Shown: positions 25,098 to 34,469, counted from the first letter of the stretch. The stretch is DNA of 64,000 nt from Sphingopyxis sp. PAMC25046 (GCF_004795895.1 NZ_CP039250.1:372001-436000); one strand, 5' to 3'. The notes: a model not told the origin generated them from the letters alone. Numbers and translations are program-made.

Positions 25098-28034
25098 TCA
25101 TCGCCCGTGGCAGATTTTGTATTTCTTGCCAGAACCGCAGGGACATTTTTCGTTGCGGCCGACCTTTTTCCTCGGCTCAACCTCCCTGGGGGCACCGCGA
25201 CGCTGATCGAACAGCGCCTGCAAAGGGGCAGGAATCACAACCTGTCGCTGCGGGGGACCGCCTTTGCGCCGAACCTCGCGAATGATGGCCTTCTGCTCCT
25301 GGAATGCCGCGCGATGGTTCGGATCCATCGCATCCTCGAACGGCAGCAGCCGCTCGACCTCGTTCGCCGCCGCATCATGGTCGCCGCAGTACGCAAGAAC
25401 CACCGCATATAGAGCGCGAGCTTCGAGAACGGGCCCCGCGAGGCCCGCGCCTTGCAAGATGGGGAAGATGTTCCGTTCGAAGGCCTCGCGGGCGCTTATG
25501 AAGTCGTTCACCCAGACCAGTTCTTCGACAAGATCGAGACCAACCCGGACGAATGACTGGTAGGATTGCGACAGTTCGTAGAATTTCATCGCATGGATGC
25601 GTGCGAGAGTAGATCGCTGGCTCTTCCGGCCCAAGGCCTGCGCGAAAAGATCGTGACTGTCTGCCAGATGTTTCAGCCGATCGGTGAGATCTTCGTCTTT
25701 GGGAAGAAGCTCCCGAAGTTCGGGGGCGTTCCGTCCTATCACATCGTCGGGCCTGATCCCGAGCTCCCGATAATATTCGCCGATGAGGGCGAGTGCCTCA
25801 CTTACCGCTGTATCGTTGTCGCCGAGCTTGAAGAGGGCGAGGGCGCGATTGTAGCGAAACACGCGCAGATGTTCGGGCTGGTCGGGAAGTCGATCCGAAA
25901 CTTCGTCAAGCATGGCCCGGACGCCATCAATGTCGCCAAGCTCGGACAAGAGCAACATCCGCTTCATGCCCCAGGCCATCCACTCCTCGTCGCCGAGCTC
26001 GTTCGCCCTCAGCAGCGATTCCATCTCGTCGACCCGCTCCCGGCCGGCCTCATAATCTCCCTCGCGCAGATCATTGAAGACCAGGCCGTCGAGCGCCCAC
26101 AGCCTTGTCTCGGCATCTCCGTTCGGATCGGCCGCGATCGTCAGCAGATAGGGTTCGATTTCCGGCCAGACCCCGAGTTCGTGGAACAATTCGTCTGTGG
26201 CAAACTGCACCAATATTCTCGCCTGACCGAGAAGCCCGAACAGACGGATGAGCAGTCCTAACTTCGCGAGGCTCCAGTTGGTCCGGATCGAGCTTACGAT
26301 GACCCGCTGCAGCGAGCCCAAGGCTTTCTGCTCGAAGTCCTGACCCTTTGCCGAGACGTCCGCTTTGCCGAGTATCCTCACCGCGTCGTGAATTTTTAGG
26401 CCGCTATTCCCGAATAATTCCAGCGCACCCGTTGCGGGAAGCGCGCGCAACCGGGCCGTGGCCGCCTTCGCGTCGATGTCGCATGCGGCTTGAAGCAAGG
26501 CACTGGCTTCGTCCCGTGAGAGCGCGACATCGGCGAGGCTCAGGACCGCGATCGTTTCTCTGTCGACCGGCGGCAAGCCTTCGAACGCGCGCCTCAGGAT
26601 AATCTCTTGAGCCGTCTCGACGATATTGGTCTGCTGCTCGATATCCGTACAAAAGGCCCTAATGTCGCCGCCATATTCGCGCGCCGCGATCGTCGCCGCA
26701 TTGAGTACATAAAATGGCAGGCCTCCGGTAATTCTGGATAGCCGCTCGCAATCGCCGAAATCGGCACGGCAACCAGCATCTTGAACTGCCGCCGCGATAG
26801 TGTCTTCGTCCCAGCCGTTCAGAGTCTCGGCTTGAATATCTAGTCCTGCTTCGAGTTCGGCGATGTGCCGACCCGGTTGGCTCAGCAGGACAAATCGGAG
26901 ATTGGGGCCCCGTGCTACCAGCGCCTCTATATCGGCCGCGGGAATGCGGTGGCTGTTATCGATGACGACAGCCGCGTGAAGGCCGTCTTCGCCGAGCTTG
27001 ATGCTCAGCGCGCTCACCATGTCCAATCCGCTCGCGCCCGGCAGAAGAATTTCGCCGAGCTTGTCGTTGGAGCGACCGAACATCTTCGCCGCCACTTCGC
27101 GCGCTACCGCTGACGCGAGCGCGGGTCCCGGCGTGTCCCCAACGTCGAGATAGGTGACCGGGAGCGCAGCATGGACCGCGGCCTCGGCCATCCAGGCGGT
27201 TTTCCCCGAGCCCGAAAGTCCCGCTATGATGCGGACGGGCTGGTCACTTAGCAGGGCGGGTTCGTCGACCTGGGCGCGGTACACCGGGGGCGGCGCCGGA
27301 AGCTGCTGCATCTGGACCACGAGCTGCTCGAACAGGTCCGGCAATTCCTCGCGGGAAAAACTGTGATCCTCGCGCGGAGGCGTGCCAGCGGATGCGAGCA
27401 TGACCATGGCGGCCAGCTTCCAGGTCAGCGTCTCCGGCCTGAGCAACCCGAATGGCAGCTGCGCCGCGAGATCCGAGCAATATGCAGCCATACCGGCAAC
27501 ATTGTCGGCAGGTCGAGGCAGGCAATTGTCGGAGGGCTCAGGACCGCCTGGCCAATGCAGCTCGACATCGTCAGGCCAGTCATCCGCGGCAATCTTCTTG
27601 AGCAGGGCTGGCGACGGAGGCGCATTCGTCGCGATCACGAATCTCGCGTCGCCAGCTCGCAGGCCGTTCTGATGATCCGCACGTATGTCCTCGAAACGCT
27701 CTAGTGCTCCTGAAATATCACTGGGATTGAGGACGTCCTGCCGCGTTTTGACCTGCGCATAGATACGGGCGTCCGGAAGCTGGACTTCAATGTCCTCGTC
27801 CCGCTCGACGATGATATGTTCGGCTCCCGCCTTTCCCGCGAGGAGAAGGCACGCTGCCGCGAAAAGATGCTGGTAGAGGAAACCCCTGTGTACGGCCTCG
27901 ATCCGGATGAGTTGGCGCTCGTCGAGAACGAGGAGTTCGTCGACCGGCGGCTGTGGGCGTTCTGCCTCATCCTCCGCGCGGTGATCGGCCGCATTATGAC
28001 CGGAATTGTCTCCGGGATCTTCTGACGCGGTCAT
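25098..28034 (-). CDS. STAND-type NTPase with Cap4-like nuclease N-terminus and SEC-C tail (candidate Avs-like defence protein)
   Basis: 978 residues from the ATG that overlaps the upstream gene's stop (ATGA). Residues about 40-130 match the Cap4/DUF4297-type nuclease: VHRGFLYQHLF, then D81-I-E83 and YAQVK (Lys96), the PD-(D/E)XK triad. A P-loop follows at 271-279 (AGLSGSGKT) with Walker B VVIDN at 356-360, typical of AP-ATPase/STAND proteins. Residues about 540-930 are helical repeats of TPR look. The last about 22 residues are a SEC-C zinc motif (NEKCPCGSGKKYKICHG). This effector-NTPase-repeat order is that of Avs anti-phage proteins; the role is inferred. Confidence 0.75.
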   Translation of the reverse strand: MTASEDPGDNSGHNAADHRAEDEAERPQPPVDELLVLDERQLIRIEAVHRGFLYQHLFAAACLLLAGKAGAEHIIVERDEDIEVQLPDARIYAQVKTRQDVLNPSDISGALERFEDIRADHQNGLRAGDARFVIATNAPPSPALLKKIAADDWPDDVELHWPGGPEPSDNCLPRPADNVAGMAAYCSDLAAQLPFGLLRPETLTWKLAAMVMLASAGTPPREDHSFSREELPDLFEQLVVQMQQLPAPPPVYRAQVDEPALLSDQPVRIIAGLSGSGKTAWMAEAAVHAALPVTYLDVGDTPGPALASAVAREVAAKMFGRSNDKLGEILLPGASGLDMVSALSIKLGEDGLHAAVVIDNSHRIPAADIEALVARGPNLRFVLLSQPGRHIAELEAGLDIQAETLNGWDEDTIAAAVQDAGCRADFGDCERLSRITGGLPFYVLNAATIAAREYGGDIRAFCTDIEQQTNIVETAQEIILRRAFEGLPPVDRETIAVLSLADVALSRDEASALLQAACDIDAKAATARLRALPATGALELFGNSGLKIHDAVRILGKADVSAKGQDFEQKALGSLQRVIVSSIRTNWSLAKLGLLIRLFGLLGQARILVQFATDELFHELGVWPEIEPYLLTIAADPNGDAETRLWALDGLVFNDLREGDYEAGRERVDEMESLLRANELGDEEWMAWGMKRMLLLSELGDIDGVRAMLDEVSDRLPDQPEHLRVFRYNRALALFKLGDNDTAVSEALALIGEYYRELGIRPDDVIGRNAPELRELLPKDEDLTDRLKHLADSHDLFAQALGRKSQRSTLARIHAMKFYELSQSYQSFVRVGLDLVEELVWVNDFISAREAFERNIFPILQGAGLAGPVLEARALYAVVLAYCGDHDAAANEVERLLPFEDAMDPNHRAAFQEQKAIIREVRRKGGPPQRQVVIPAPLQALFDQRRGAPREVEPRKKVGRNEKCPCGSGKKYKICHGR

Positions 28035-28816
28035 CGTGTCGTGAAGGCTGCGACGACCTTGTTCGTCCCGTCCATGAGCAGGCCGCACTGAATGTCGGCG
28101 ACCAGGACCGTCGAATTCACCGTGATATCGGTCGGATTGCTGATCGTCGTCTTGCCATAGGGGTAGGTGGCGCGAACGACATTCGGGAGCTTCGGCACGA
28201 CAACAAAGGCAATCTTGGCTTGGGGTTTGAAGGCTTGCGCTTCGGCGACGCTCATGGGGATGGTCCCGATGACCCCACCCTTGTTGGCGATGAAAAGCTC
28301 TTCGCCATAGCGCGCCGGTTCACCCTCGAAGATCGCGTTCTCGGTCCGGGTAATCTTGCTGATGGTGGCCTTCGCCCCGAAGCCATTCTGCGCGGAATAG
28401 GTGCCGGTCGTGACCTCGCTGCTCGAAATCGTCACGTCGAGGTTGCTGAGGGTGCTGGCCTTCGGACTTTCGACTTTTGCATAATAGAAGGTGTCCCAAG
28501 CGCTGAAGTTCGTATTGTCGAACAGGTAGGACTTCACCTCGAAGGCTCCGAGATCGGCATTATAGGCCAGATATTCCGCGCCTTCGATCTTCTTCGAGAT
28601 GATGAGGGGGCCGGAGCCGCCCGCTGCTGCGAGCCGGGCGCGGTATGCATCGCTGGTCTCGAATTCGTCCTTCGGCGCGACGGGCTTGATGGACGCGATA
28701 GCCTGGTCGAAGGTCTGGGGCTGCACCATGGTGCCCGTATAGGCTGCACAGCCCGATTGCGCCTGCGCCAGTCCCGGCGCGCAGATCAGCGCCGCAGCCA
28801 GAATGATTTTCCTCAT
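28031..28816 (-). CDS. Secreted protein of unknown function, coupled to the STAND gene
   Basis: 261 residues, ATG after GGGGGAG. A Sec signal peptide is clear (MRKIILAAALICAPGLAQAQ), so the mature protein should be periplasmic. The body is rich in Ser, Thr and Val and looks like a beta protein, with Cys near the start (SGCAAY) and near the end (IQCGLL) that could pair. I recognise no family. Its stop overlaps the start of the Avs-like gene (ATGA), so both are translated together. An exported protein tightly coupled to a cytoplasmic STAND NTPase is unexpected. Confidence 0.7.
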   Translation of the reverse strand: MRKIILAAALICAPGLAQAQSGCAAYTGTMVQPQTFDQAIASIKPVAPKDEFETSDAYRARLAAAGGSGPLIISKKIEGAEYLAYNADLGAFEVKSYLFDNTNFSAWDTFYYAKVESPKASTLSNLDVTISSSEVTTGTYSAQNGFGAKATISKITRTENAIFEGEPARYGEELFIANKGGVIGTIPMSVAEAQAFKPQAKIAFVVVPKLPNVVRATYPYGKTTISNPTDITVNSTVLVADIQCGLLMDGTNKVVAAFTTR

Positions 28817-28855
28817 TGGTTTTGCTCCCCCTTGAGCCCGTGCAAAATATCGAGA

Positions 28856-31819
28856 CTAACGCTCCAGGCGAACGCGCAGGCGCCGTGCGCGCTCGCGAAA
28901 CGCATGTTCCCCGCCCTCGAGAATGTCGCAGACCATCTTGCGGATCGGTGCATCTTCGAGGCCGCCGCTCGCATAGGCGATCTCGGGCAAGCCATCCCCC
29001 GGATGCGGGCCGGCCGATGCAACGATGACCTGATCGGCGTCGGTGTTGATCACCAGATTGGCGTTATGCGTGACGATGATGACCTGGCGCTTCGCCTTGG
29101 CCTTGAGGAACAGGCCGACGAGTTCATCATAGATCGACTTGGGATCGAGATTTTCCTCGGGCTGATCGATGATCAGCGGCCGCTCATCTGCGTTGTCGAG
29201 CGCGAGGTACAGCAGCAGGAGTACGATGCCGCGCGTGCCCGGCGAAAGTTTGCGGATGTCGACCCCATCATAATCGACGCTGTACCGGACTTCGATATGA
29301 TCGGTGCCATAGAGCCAGCGCGCGAACAGCTTGAGCCAGCCGCGGAATGCGGCGGCATCGCTGCGCTGTGCGAGAGCATGTTCGAAGAAGCTCTTCTGAT
29401 ATTTTTGGCGAAAGTCTTTGAGCGCCTCGGTCACTTCTTCGGCGGTCCCACTCTCCCAAACGCCGCGAAGCTCGTCATTCGCGGCCTCGAGCAATTTGCC
29501 CTCGCCGCGGAACGGGCCCTGTCGGCGAAGGTCCAGCAGATCCTCGCCGCGCTTTGCCCACTCCGCCATGTCTGCTCGGCGGGTGACGGTGAATGCAAGC
29601 TTCCCGAGCGTCCCGCCCGTCTCGTCCATTCGCGCCCGGATGGGTGCGTAAAGGTCGTTGAGGACCTGCTGTTCCGAAAACACCGCTTCGAAGATCCGCC
29701 GGTAGCTTGACTGCCTTTCCGTAGGCAGGCCCTTGGCGCGCTCCTCTGCGCCCTCATAGTCCTTCAGCTTGTCCTGCAGGACCGAGAGCAATTCGGTCTC
29801 GGTCGTGATTTTCGTCGACAGGGAATTGAACCGTTCGCGTGTTTCCTTGTCGACGTTTATGATATCGCCGAGCCGCCGGATTTCCGCATCGAGCCGGCCA
29901 AGGGGAAGTCTCGTCAGATCGGCATCGTCGGCGATGAGCGGGGTCGCTGGATCGGTGATTGCGATATCGATCCCGCGCCACCCGTCACGGTTCTTCCGGG
30001 TGGAGGACAGGTTGTCGTTGATGATGCCGTCCACATTGCCGCTGTACTGCGTCAGAAACGGGTCCCACGCCTCTCCGGCTATGCCGGCATCCTTGTGGCG
30101 CTCTTGCGCATCGCGCAGATTTTCGGGCGCCTGATGGGTCCGGAAGTCCGAAACCTCGTCCTGGACGAGTAGCAACTTCTGCTCGCGATTGGTCAGGCGC
30201 CTAACCCGTGCGCGCACTTCGTTTGCCGCCTCGGTCAGGGCCTCGAGGCGCTTGATCCGGTCCTCGCTGCCTTTGCGGACAAGCTTGCCGCGGTCCTCGG
30301 TGAGCTGGGTGATCTTGAGCTTCTTCTCGTCGACCTGCTTCCGAATGGCCACGATCTGAGATTGCTTCTCGAGCTCGATGTTGATCCGGTCGGACAATTC
30401 CTCGAGCTTCTGTTCTTCGCGGCGTCGCGCCTCGCGGAACCGGGCTGCCTTGAGGTCGCGAAGGTCCGCAAAATCGACCGCGCCCTCTCGCTCGGTCGGG
30501 CTGTGGGCGTCAAAGACCACGCGCTCGACTTCCGACAGCAGGCCATCGGTCATTCCCTCCGGTGAGCAGAGCGATTCCACGAACTGCTGTGTCAGGTATC
30601 GAGCGCGGGCGTAGCCGTCCCATGCCGCCGCGGCATTATCGAGGCCGCGTTCGGTGACAACGCCATTGCCCCAATCGAGCTTCACCGTCGCATCGTCGAG
30701 ATATTCGCTCGCCCGAACCAGGAAAGACTGCATAGGGAGCTGGTCGGCATGGGCATCGCAGCCCGCTGCGATCATGTCGGCCAGCGCGGTCTTGCCGGAC
30801 CCGCGCGCACCAATGATCGCGACGAGGCCCGGGTTGAGATCGATCACCGAATTGGGGGCCCACGGCGCATTCGTCAGGGTCACACGGTGGATCGTCTCAG
30901 ACGGCGCAGCTGCGGGCGGCGCCTCGGTCCCGACGTAAGCGCGGCCCTCGGGATCGATGCAGGCCTGCTTCAGTCCGTCGAATGTCGCCGCACCTTTGAT
31001 CCAGGTATAGCGGTCGCCATCGGGCGCGCCCGTTCGTTCCACAGAATGCCCGTCGCTGCCGTGCATGCAGGGCTTGAGCCCGCCGTAGGTCTCGCAGATA
31101 TGCTCGCGACTGGTTTTTCGGCCGAGCCAAAATTCACGTTGCGCCGGGCTCGACGCGAACATGATGTGAGCAAAATGTTCAATCTGCTGGCGCAAAGCTT
31201 GGTCTGCGCCATCTTGAAGTCCCGATGTCCCATCGCCCTTCGCGCCGGCGACCGCGATCAGGATATTCTCCTGCGCCCAGCTCATCCCCTTATATTCTTC
31301 ACGGAGCTGATCGAAGCTTACCTTGAATTGTTCGGAGCCGTGGCGAAGCGCTGAACGATCATCGGTCAGCTCGGAATTGAGCGAACGTCCCAGGCGGATC
31401 AGCTCCGAAGGATTACAGGCGAAGGTGTCGGTCGTGGTCTTGAAGGTCAGGCGCTGAAGGAAGCGCGTGAGCTGCTCGATATGATCGGGATCGTCGGGGC
31501 AGACGAGCAGATGGGCGTTGATCCACGACCGCGCGGTTCCCACGCTGAACCGAAGCTCGATATTCGGAAAGATCAGGTCGCAGTCCTTGAGGCGACCTTG
31601 CTCCTTGCGCGCGCGAACCTCCTTGTAGAGTTCAAGCCCGTAATAGTCGGTAATACCGAGCGCACGGATCGCCGGCGTCGCACCCTCGATCGCGGCAAGA
31701 TAGGCTTCCCAATCGCCCTTGAACTGGTCGTTGAAGATCGTGCCCGGGGCGTGGACGTGCGGATCCCATCGCAGCCACAACGATCCCGGTCCGATCGATT
31801 CCTCTTCCCCCACGGTCAT
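28856..31819 (-). CDS. TrlF-like protein: PHP domain plus SMC-like ATPase
   Basis: 987 residues from the ATG; a TTG 21 bases earlier is possible. The N-terminal domain begins DPHVH (residues 19-23), the first metal motif of PHP phosphoesterases, with LGITDYYG next and a later CMHGSDGHS. Walker A is GARGSGKT near 337-344. A long charged coiled coil follows (about 465-760). Then come KLSPGTRG as ABC signature and PLIIDQPEENLDP as Walker B. This PHP plus ABC/SMC layout is that of TrlF proteins, which occur among mobile-element defence genes. It probably acts on nucleic acid ends; target unknown. Confidence 0.8.
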   Translation of the reverse strand: MTVGEEESIGPGSLWLRWDPHVHAPGTIFNDQFKGDWEAYLAAIEGATPAIRALGITDYYGLELYKEVRARKEQGRLKDCDLIFPNIELRFSVGTARSWINAHLLVCPDDPDHIEQLTRFLQRLTFKTTTDTFACNPSELIRLGRSLNSELTDDRSALRHGSEQFKVSFDQLREEYKGMSWAQENILIAVAGAKGDGTSGLQDGADQALRQQIEHFAHIMFASSPAQREFWLGRKTSREHICETYGGLKPCMHGSDGHSVERTGAPDGDRYTWIKGAATFDGLKQACIDPEGRAYVGTEAPPAAAPSETIHRVTLTNAPWAPNSVIDLNPGLVAIIGARGSGKTALADMIAAGCDAHADQLPMQSFLVRASEYLDDATVKLDWGNGVVTERGLDNAAAAWDGYARARYLTQQFVESLCSPEGMTDGLLSEVERVVFDAHSPTEREGAVDFADLRDLKAARFREARRREEQKLEELSDRINIELEKQSQIVAIRKQVDEKKLKITQLTEDRGKLVRKGSEDRIKRLEALTEAANEVRARVRRLTNREQKLLLVQDEVSDFRTHQAPENLRDAQERHKDAGIAGEAWDPFLTQYSGNVDGIINDNLSSTRKNRDGWRGIDIAITDPATPLIADDADLTRLPLGRLDAEIRRLGDIINVDKETRERFNSLSTKITTETELLSVLQDKLKDYEGAEERAKGLPTERQSSYRRIFEAVFSEQQVLNDLYAPIRARMDETGGTLGKLAFTVTRRADMAEWAKRGEDLLDLRRQGPFRGEGKLLEAANDELRGVWESGTAEEVTEALKDFRQKYQKSFFEHALAQRSDAAAFRGWLKLFARWLYGTDHIEVRYSVDYDGVDIRKLSPGTRGIVLLLLYLALDNADERPLIIDQPEENLDPKSIYDELVGLFLKAKAKRQVIIVTHNANLVINTDADQVIVASAGPHPGDGLPEIAYASGGLEDAPIRKMVCDILEGGEHAFRERARRLRVRLER

Positions 31820-31991
31820 GGCGCGGCACGCTATCGTCAACAGGGGGGAAACGGAAGTGCCGCCGCCAGATCAAACCATTTTGGATCTATTTTGTGCCGG
31901 GGCCTGCGGCCTGATCGCAGGGCGGCTCGGGCTCGCCGGAACCGCAGGACTTGCCGGCCGTTTCCCAGTGGCAACGTCCATAGGAGCTGTC

Positions 31992-32120
31992 ATGGCAAGC
32001 GCACCGCCCGACCCGCATCCCGATTCTCCCCCGACCGGCCCCGAGCAAGTTCTGGAGCAGGTTCCCCTTCCTGATGACGACGGTCGGGAAAGTGTCGAGG
32101 ACGTGCCTGACGCAGAATGA
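31992..32120 (+). CDS. Small Pro/Asp-rich protein
   Basis: 42 residues from an ATG with AGGAG five bases ahead. Composition is dominated by Pro, Asp and Glu (PPDPHPDSPP near the start, an acidic end). No homologue is recognised and there are no membrane or DNA-binding features. The good ribosome binding site and the divergent position relative to the TrlF gene make it plausible, but a spurious frame is possible. Confidence 0.4.
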   Translation: MASAPPDPHPDSPPTGPEQVLEQVPLPDDDGRESVEDVPDAE

Positions 32121-32330
32121 TCGTCGGGCCGCTTGGCTTCTCGCCTGCGGCATGGCGCCCGCATATCTGCGGAGCGGAAATGGTAAGCCCCGCTACATCG
32201 CTGCAGCGGGGCTTCCCTAGATTGCATCCGAAGATGCGATCAAATTCTGCCATTCTTTCGTCTGGACAGGTAAGTGAAACGTGCCGGGCGCGCGATGGTT
32301 CCGTGGGCTACTTCGAGGCCCGGAATTTTT

Positions 32331-33236
32331 CTATCGCCGCAGCGTGACCGCGATCGGGCAGTGGTCCGAATAATGCTTCTCGCCGGGCGCATAGAGCGTT
32401 TCGCTGAACCCCGTCCGGTCGGCGGCGGCGCGCCGGTCGAGCACGATATGATCGATGAAACTGTCGTAACGCGGATCGCAGGCCGGCGGCTGGCCCGCGT
32501 CGGCGAGCATCAAATCGGCGTTGGCCGGATCGCCATCGTCGATTTTAGTCCAGATCGCGTCGCCGGGAAGCGCGAGCCGCCGGTTCCAGTCGCCCAGCAC
32601 CGCGAAGCGCTCGGGCCCGGCGGCGGCCGCGTCGATCCAGGCTTCGAGCGCCGGAATCTGGTCCTGGAATATGGGGCAGGCCTTCGCCTCGTTCCCGGAG
32701 AAGCAGCCTGACTTGAGGTGGATGCCGAGAAGGCGGATCGGTGTGCGGCCCTCGGGGCGGAGCGTGATGTCGACGCCCGAGCGAAGCTGTTCGTTGCCGC
32801 GCATCAGCGACGTCACATCGGCATGGCGATCGAAGGCCATATCCTTGCGGATCGCAAAACCGACCGCTTGGCGGATCACCGTCTGCGACGGGAACTTGCC
32901 GCCGCAGGTGCCGCCCGGCGCGCCCTTCCGCGCTTCCATGATCACGACATATTTGGCGGGGTCGAAGACCCGCGCCGCGGCGGTCTCATTCTCGGCCTCC
33001 TGAAAGGCGATCACATCGGCGTCGAGGTCGTCGACGATGCGGCGCATCGCGGCATAATCGCTGTCATCCCTGGGGTTGCAGCCTTCGCCGTTCCTCGCGG
33101 CGAGAAATTCCAGGTTCCAGCTCGCAAGCTTGAGCGGTTTCGATGGAGCAGACGGGTTCGCGGGTGCGGAGGTCGCGGGCGAGCAGGCGGCAGCCAGCAG
33201 GAGCAGGGCGGATGCGATGAGGCGGTGGGGAAGCAT
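32331..33236 (-). CDS. Endonuclease/exonuclease/phosphatase-family lipoprotein
   Basis: 301 residues. A lipoprotein signal ends in LLAAAC (Cys near residue 18), followed by a Pro/Ser/Ala linker. The EEP fold motifs come in order: KLASWNLEFL, IAFQEAEN (metal Glu), LLGIHLKSGCF, VLGDWNR (catalytic Asp/Asn), FIDHIVL and KHYSDHCPI (Asp/His). The enzyme hydrolyses phosphodiesters; a periplasmic, membrane-anchored version could degrade DNA or phospholipid headgroups outside the cytoplasm. Four Cys (GGTCGG, SGCFSG, KACPI, PACDP) may form disulphides. Substrate not determinable here. Confidence 0.85.
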   Translation of the reverse strand: MLPHRLIASALLLLAAACSPATSAPANPSAPSKPLKLASWNLEFLAARNGEGCNPRDDSDYAAMRRIVDDLDADVIAFQEAENETAAARVFDPAKYVVIMEARKGAPGGTCGGKFPSQTVIRQAVGFAIRKDMAFDRHADVTSLMRGNEQLRSGVDITLRPEGRTPIRLLGIHLKSGCFSGNEAKACPIFQDQIPALEAWIDAAAAGPERFAVLGDWNRRLALPGDAIWTKIDDGDPANADLMLADAGQPPACDPRYDSFIDHIVLDRRAAADRTGFSETLYAPGEKHYSDHCPIAVTLRR

Positions 33237-33338
33237 CCGCCGCTACTGCCGCACGCCGCCACCGAGTGCAACTCGCCGTGCCGCGCCTTGGCGCGGCGCA
33301 GATGGCGCCGATCCGTCCGCGGCGCTATAGCGCCCGCC

Positions 33339-33359
33339 CGGCCGGGATCCTTCCGGCCG
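33339..33359 (+). promoter_or_regulatory. Leader hairpin before the HU gene
   Basis: CGGCCGGGA-TCC-TTCCGGCCG pairs at eight of nine positions plus one G-T wobble. It is followed by CAAGGAG and the HU start. It resembles the hairpins before the genes at 19290 and 44314. Confidence 0.45.
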
Positions 33360-33376
33360 CTCAAGGAGATGATTTT

Positions 33377-33652
33377 ATGAACCACGCCGAACTGTCGGAC
33401 AGCGTCGCAACCGCACTTGGTCTGAGCAAGGCCGATGCGAAGAAGGCTGTCGATGCCGTTTTCGCTGCGATCACCGACGCCGCCGCCAAGGGCGACGAAG
33501 TCTCGGTGAACGGCTTCGGCAAGTTCAAGGTCAAGGAATCGGCCGCGCGTGAAGGCCGCAATCCCTCGACTGGCGAAACCATCCAGATTGCGGCTTCGAA
33601 GAAGCTGACCTTCGGCGCCGCGAAGGCCGTCAAGGATCGTCTGAACGGCTGA
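33377..33652 (+). CDS. HU-family DNA-binding protein
   Basis: 91 residues, ATG after AAGGAG. It follows the HU/IHF pattern throughout: an N-terminal helical pair (ELSDSVATALGLSKADAKKAVDAV, in parts), VSVNGFGKFKVKE, then the DNA-intercalating arm GRNPSTGETIQI and KKLTFGAAKAVKDRLNG. HU bends DNA and may assist relaxosome formation or excision of the element. It is a single gene with its own leader hairpin and a strong GC hairpin directly after the stop. Confidence 0.95.
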   Translation: MNHAELSDSVATALGLSKADAKKAVDAVFAAITDAAAKGDEVSVNGFGKFKVKESAAREGRNPSTGETIQIAASKKLTFGAAKAVKDRLNG

Positions 33653-33660
33653 GCCGGTAC

Positions 33661-33687
33661 GTCCCGCCGGCGTGCCCGGCGGGACGG
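33661..33687 (+). terminator. Terminator-like hairpin after HU
   Basis: CGTCCCGCCG and CGGCGGGACG form a perfect 10-bp stem with a 7-base loop, nine bases after the HU stop. There is no U tract, so it might also act as a stabiliser. Confidence 0.65.
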
Positions 33688-33755
33688 CCGCGCGGCGGCA
33701 TGTCGGGCGCGGCATCTGATGAGCGCGCTCTGGCCTCGCAGGCTCGGCCAGGGGT

Positions 33756-33866
33756 CGCACTTTTGTTTTGGCCGCGCGGCACACTCGGCTCGCTATCCTT
33801 GCGGGGCGGCGGCTAGGCACGGGAGCGCATCGCACGCCGCCCCGCTGCGGGCTCGCCAAGAGTGCG
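33756..33866. repeat. Large nested inverted repeat between HU and SRAP-like genes
   Basis: The outer arms CGCACTTTTG and CAAGAGTGCG match at nine of ten positions across about 90 bases. Inside lies a perfect 11-bp pair, GCGGGGCGGCG with CGCCGCCCCGC. The whole stretch could fold into one long RNA structure, and no gene is seen in it. It resembles in design the elements at 2295-2349 and 45184-45233. Confidence 0.45.
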
Positions 33867-33901
33867 GTTGTTCGGGCCCTGCGGGCCGGCGACATCATGA
33901 C

Positions 33902-34414
33902 CTAGAGCGGAAGTTCCGCCTGTTTGCGCAAAGGCTCAACGAACAGCGTGCGACGCGGCGGTTCCTCGAACAGCAGCTCGTTCGGCAGGCTGCCGTCGAG
34001 CCAATGGTTCGCGTCGCGCCGCTGGATGATCACGCCGTGGCGCGACTGATAGGGAATGACATCGGCGCCCGCCGGGATGGTGAGGATGCGGTAGGACAGC
34101 GGCCAGTCGGCGAGTGGCGGGTCCCACACTGCGGCGAGATAGAAGAAATTGCCGCTGTCGAGCGTCACCCGGTAGCGGTGATCGCCGGTTCCCATGCGAA
34201 ACTCGGACGCCGGGATCAGGCAGCGGCGCGCCGGGAAGGCGCGGCCCTCGGCGCGCACGAAACGATAATTGATCCCGTCGCTAAACCGCGGGTCGGAACC
34301 CCAAACCGCTTTGACCATTTCGATCTCGGTCATATTGTCGGGATTGCGCCGGACGAGCGCTTGCACGCCTCCGCTCGGGGCGTCGGGATCGAAAGGGGTT
34401 GGCGCGATACCCAT
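33902..34414 (-). CDS. SRAP/SOS-associated peptidase-like protein lacking the catalytic Cys
   Basis: 170 residues from the ATG at 34414. A longer start at 34477 would put the LexA box inside the coding region, so the short one is chosen. It retains SRAP landmarks: RCLIPASEF (catalytic Glu), a beta core (YRILTIPAGAD) and YQSRHGVII (catalytic His). SRAP proteins use an N-terminal Cys2 to crosslink abasic sites in single-stranded DNA; here the N-terminus is MGIAP without Cys. It is either a non-crosslinking paralogue or a different subfamily. It is divergent from a Cys-containing SRAP gene and shares a LexA box with it. Confidence 0.7.
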   Translation of the reverse strand: MGIAPTPFDPDAPSGGVQALVRRNPDNMTEIEMVKAVWGSDPRFSDGINYRFVRAEGRAFPARRCLIPASEFRMGTGDHRYRVTLDSGNFFYLAAVWDPPLADWPLSYRILTIPAGADVIPYQSRHGVIIQRRDANHWLDGSLPNELLFEEPPRRTLFVEPLRKQAELPL

Positions 34415-34419
34415 ATGTG

Positions 34420-34434
34420 GAACATAATGGGAAC
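34420..34434. promoter_or_regulatory. LexA (SOS) box between divergent SRAP genes
   Basis: GAAC-ATAATGG-GAAC is the direct repeat GAAC-N7-GAAC, i.e. GTTC-N7-GTTC on the other strand, the alphaproteobacterial LexA consensus. It lies 5 bases from one start and 36 from the other, so one repressor site could control both genes. Confidence 0.85.
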
Positions 34435-34469
34435 GATGTTGAGTCGCAAGGGCGAGGGGGCCGACGCGC

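Noticed and set aside
27953..29710. Long + strand open frame (about 585 codons) across the STAND, secreted and TrlF genes
   Set aside because: It is antisense to three genes with clear domains, shows no family motif and has no ribosome binding site.
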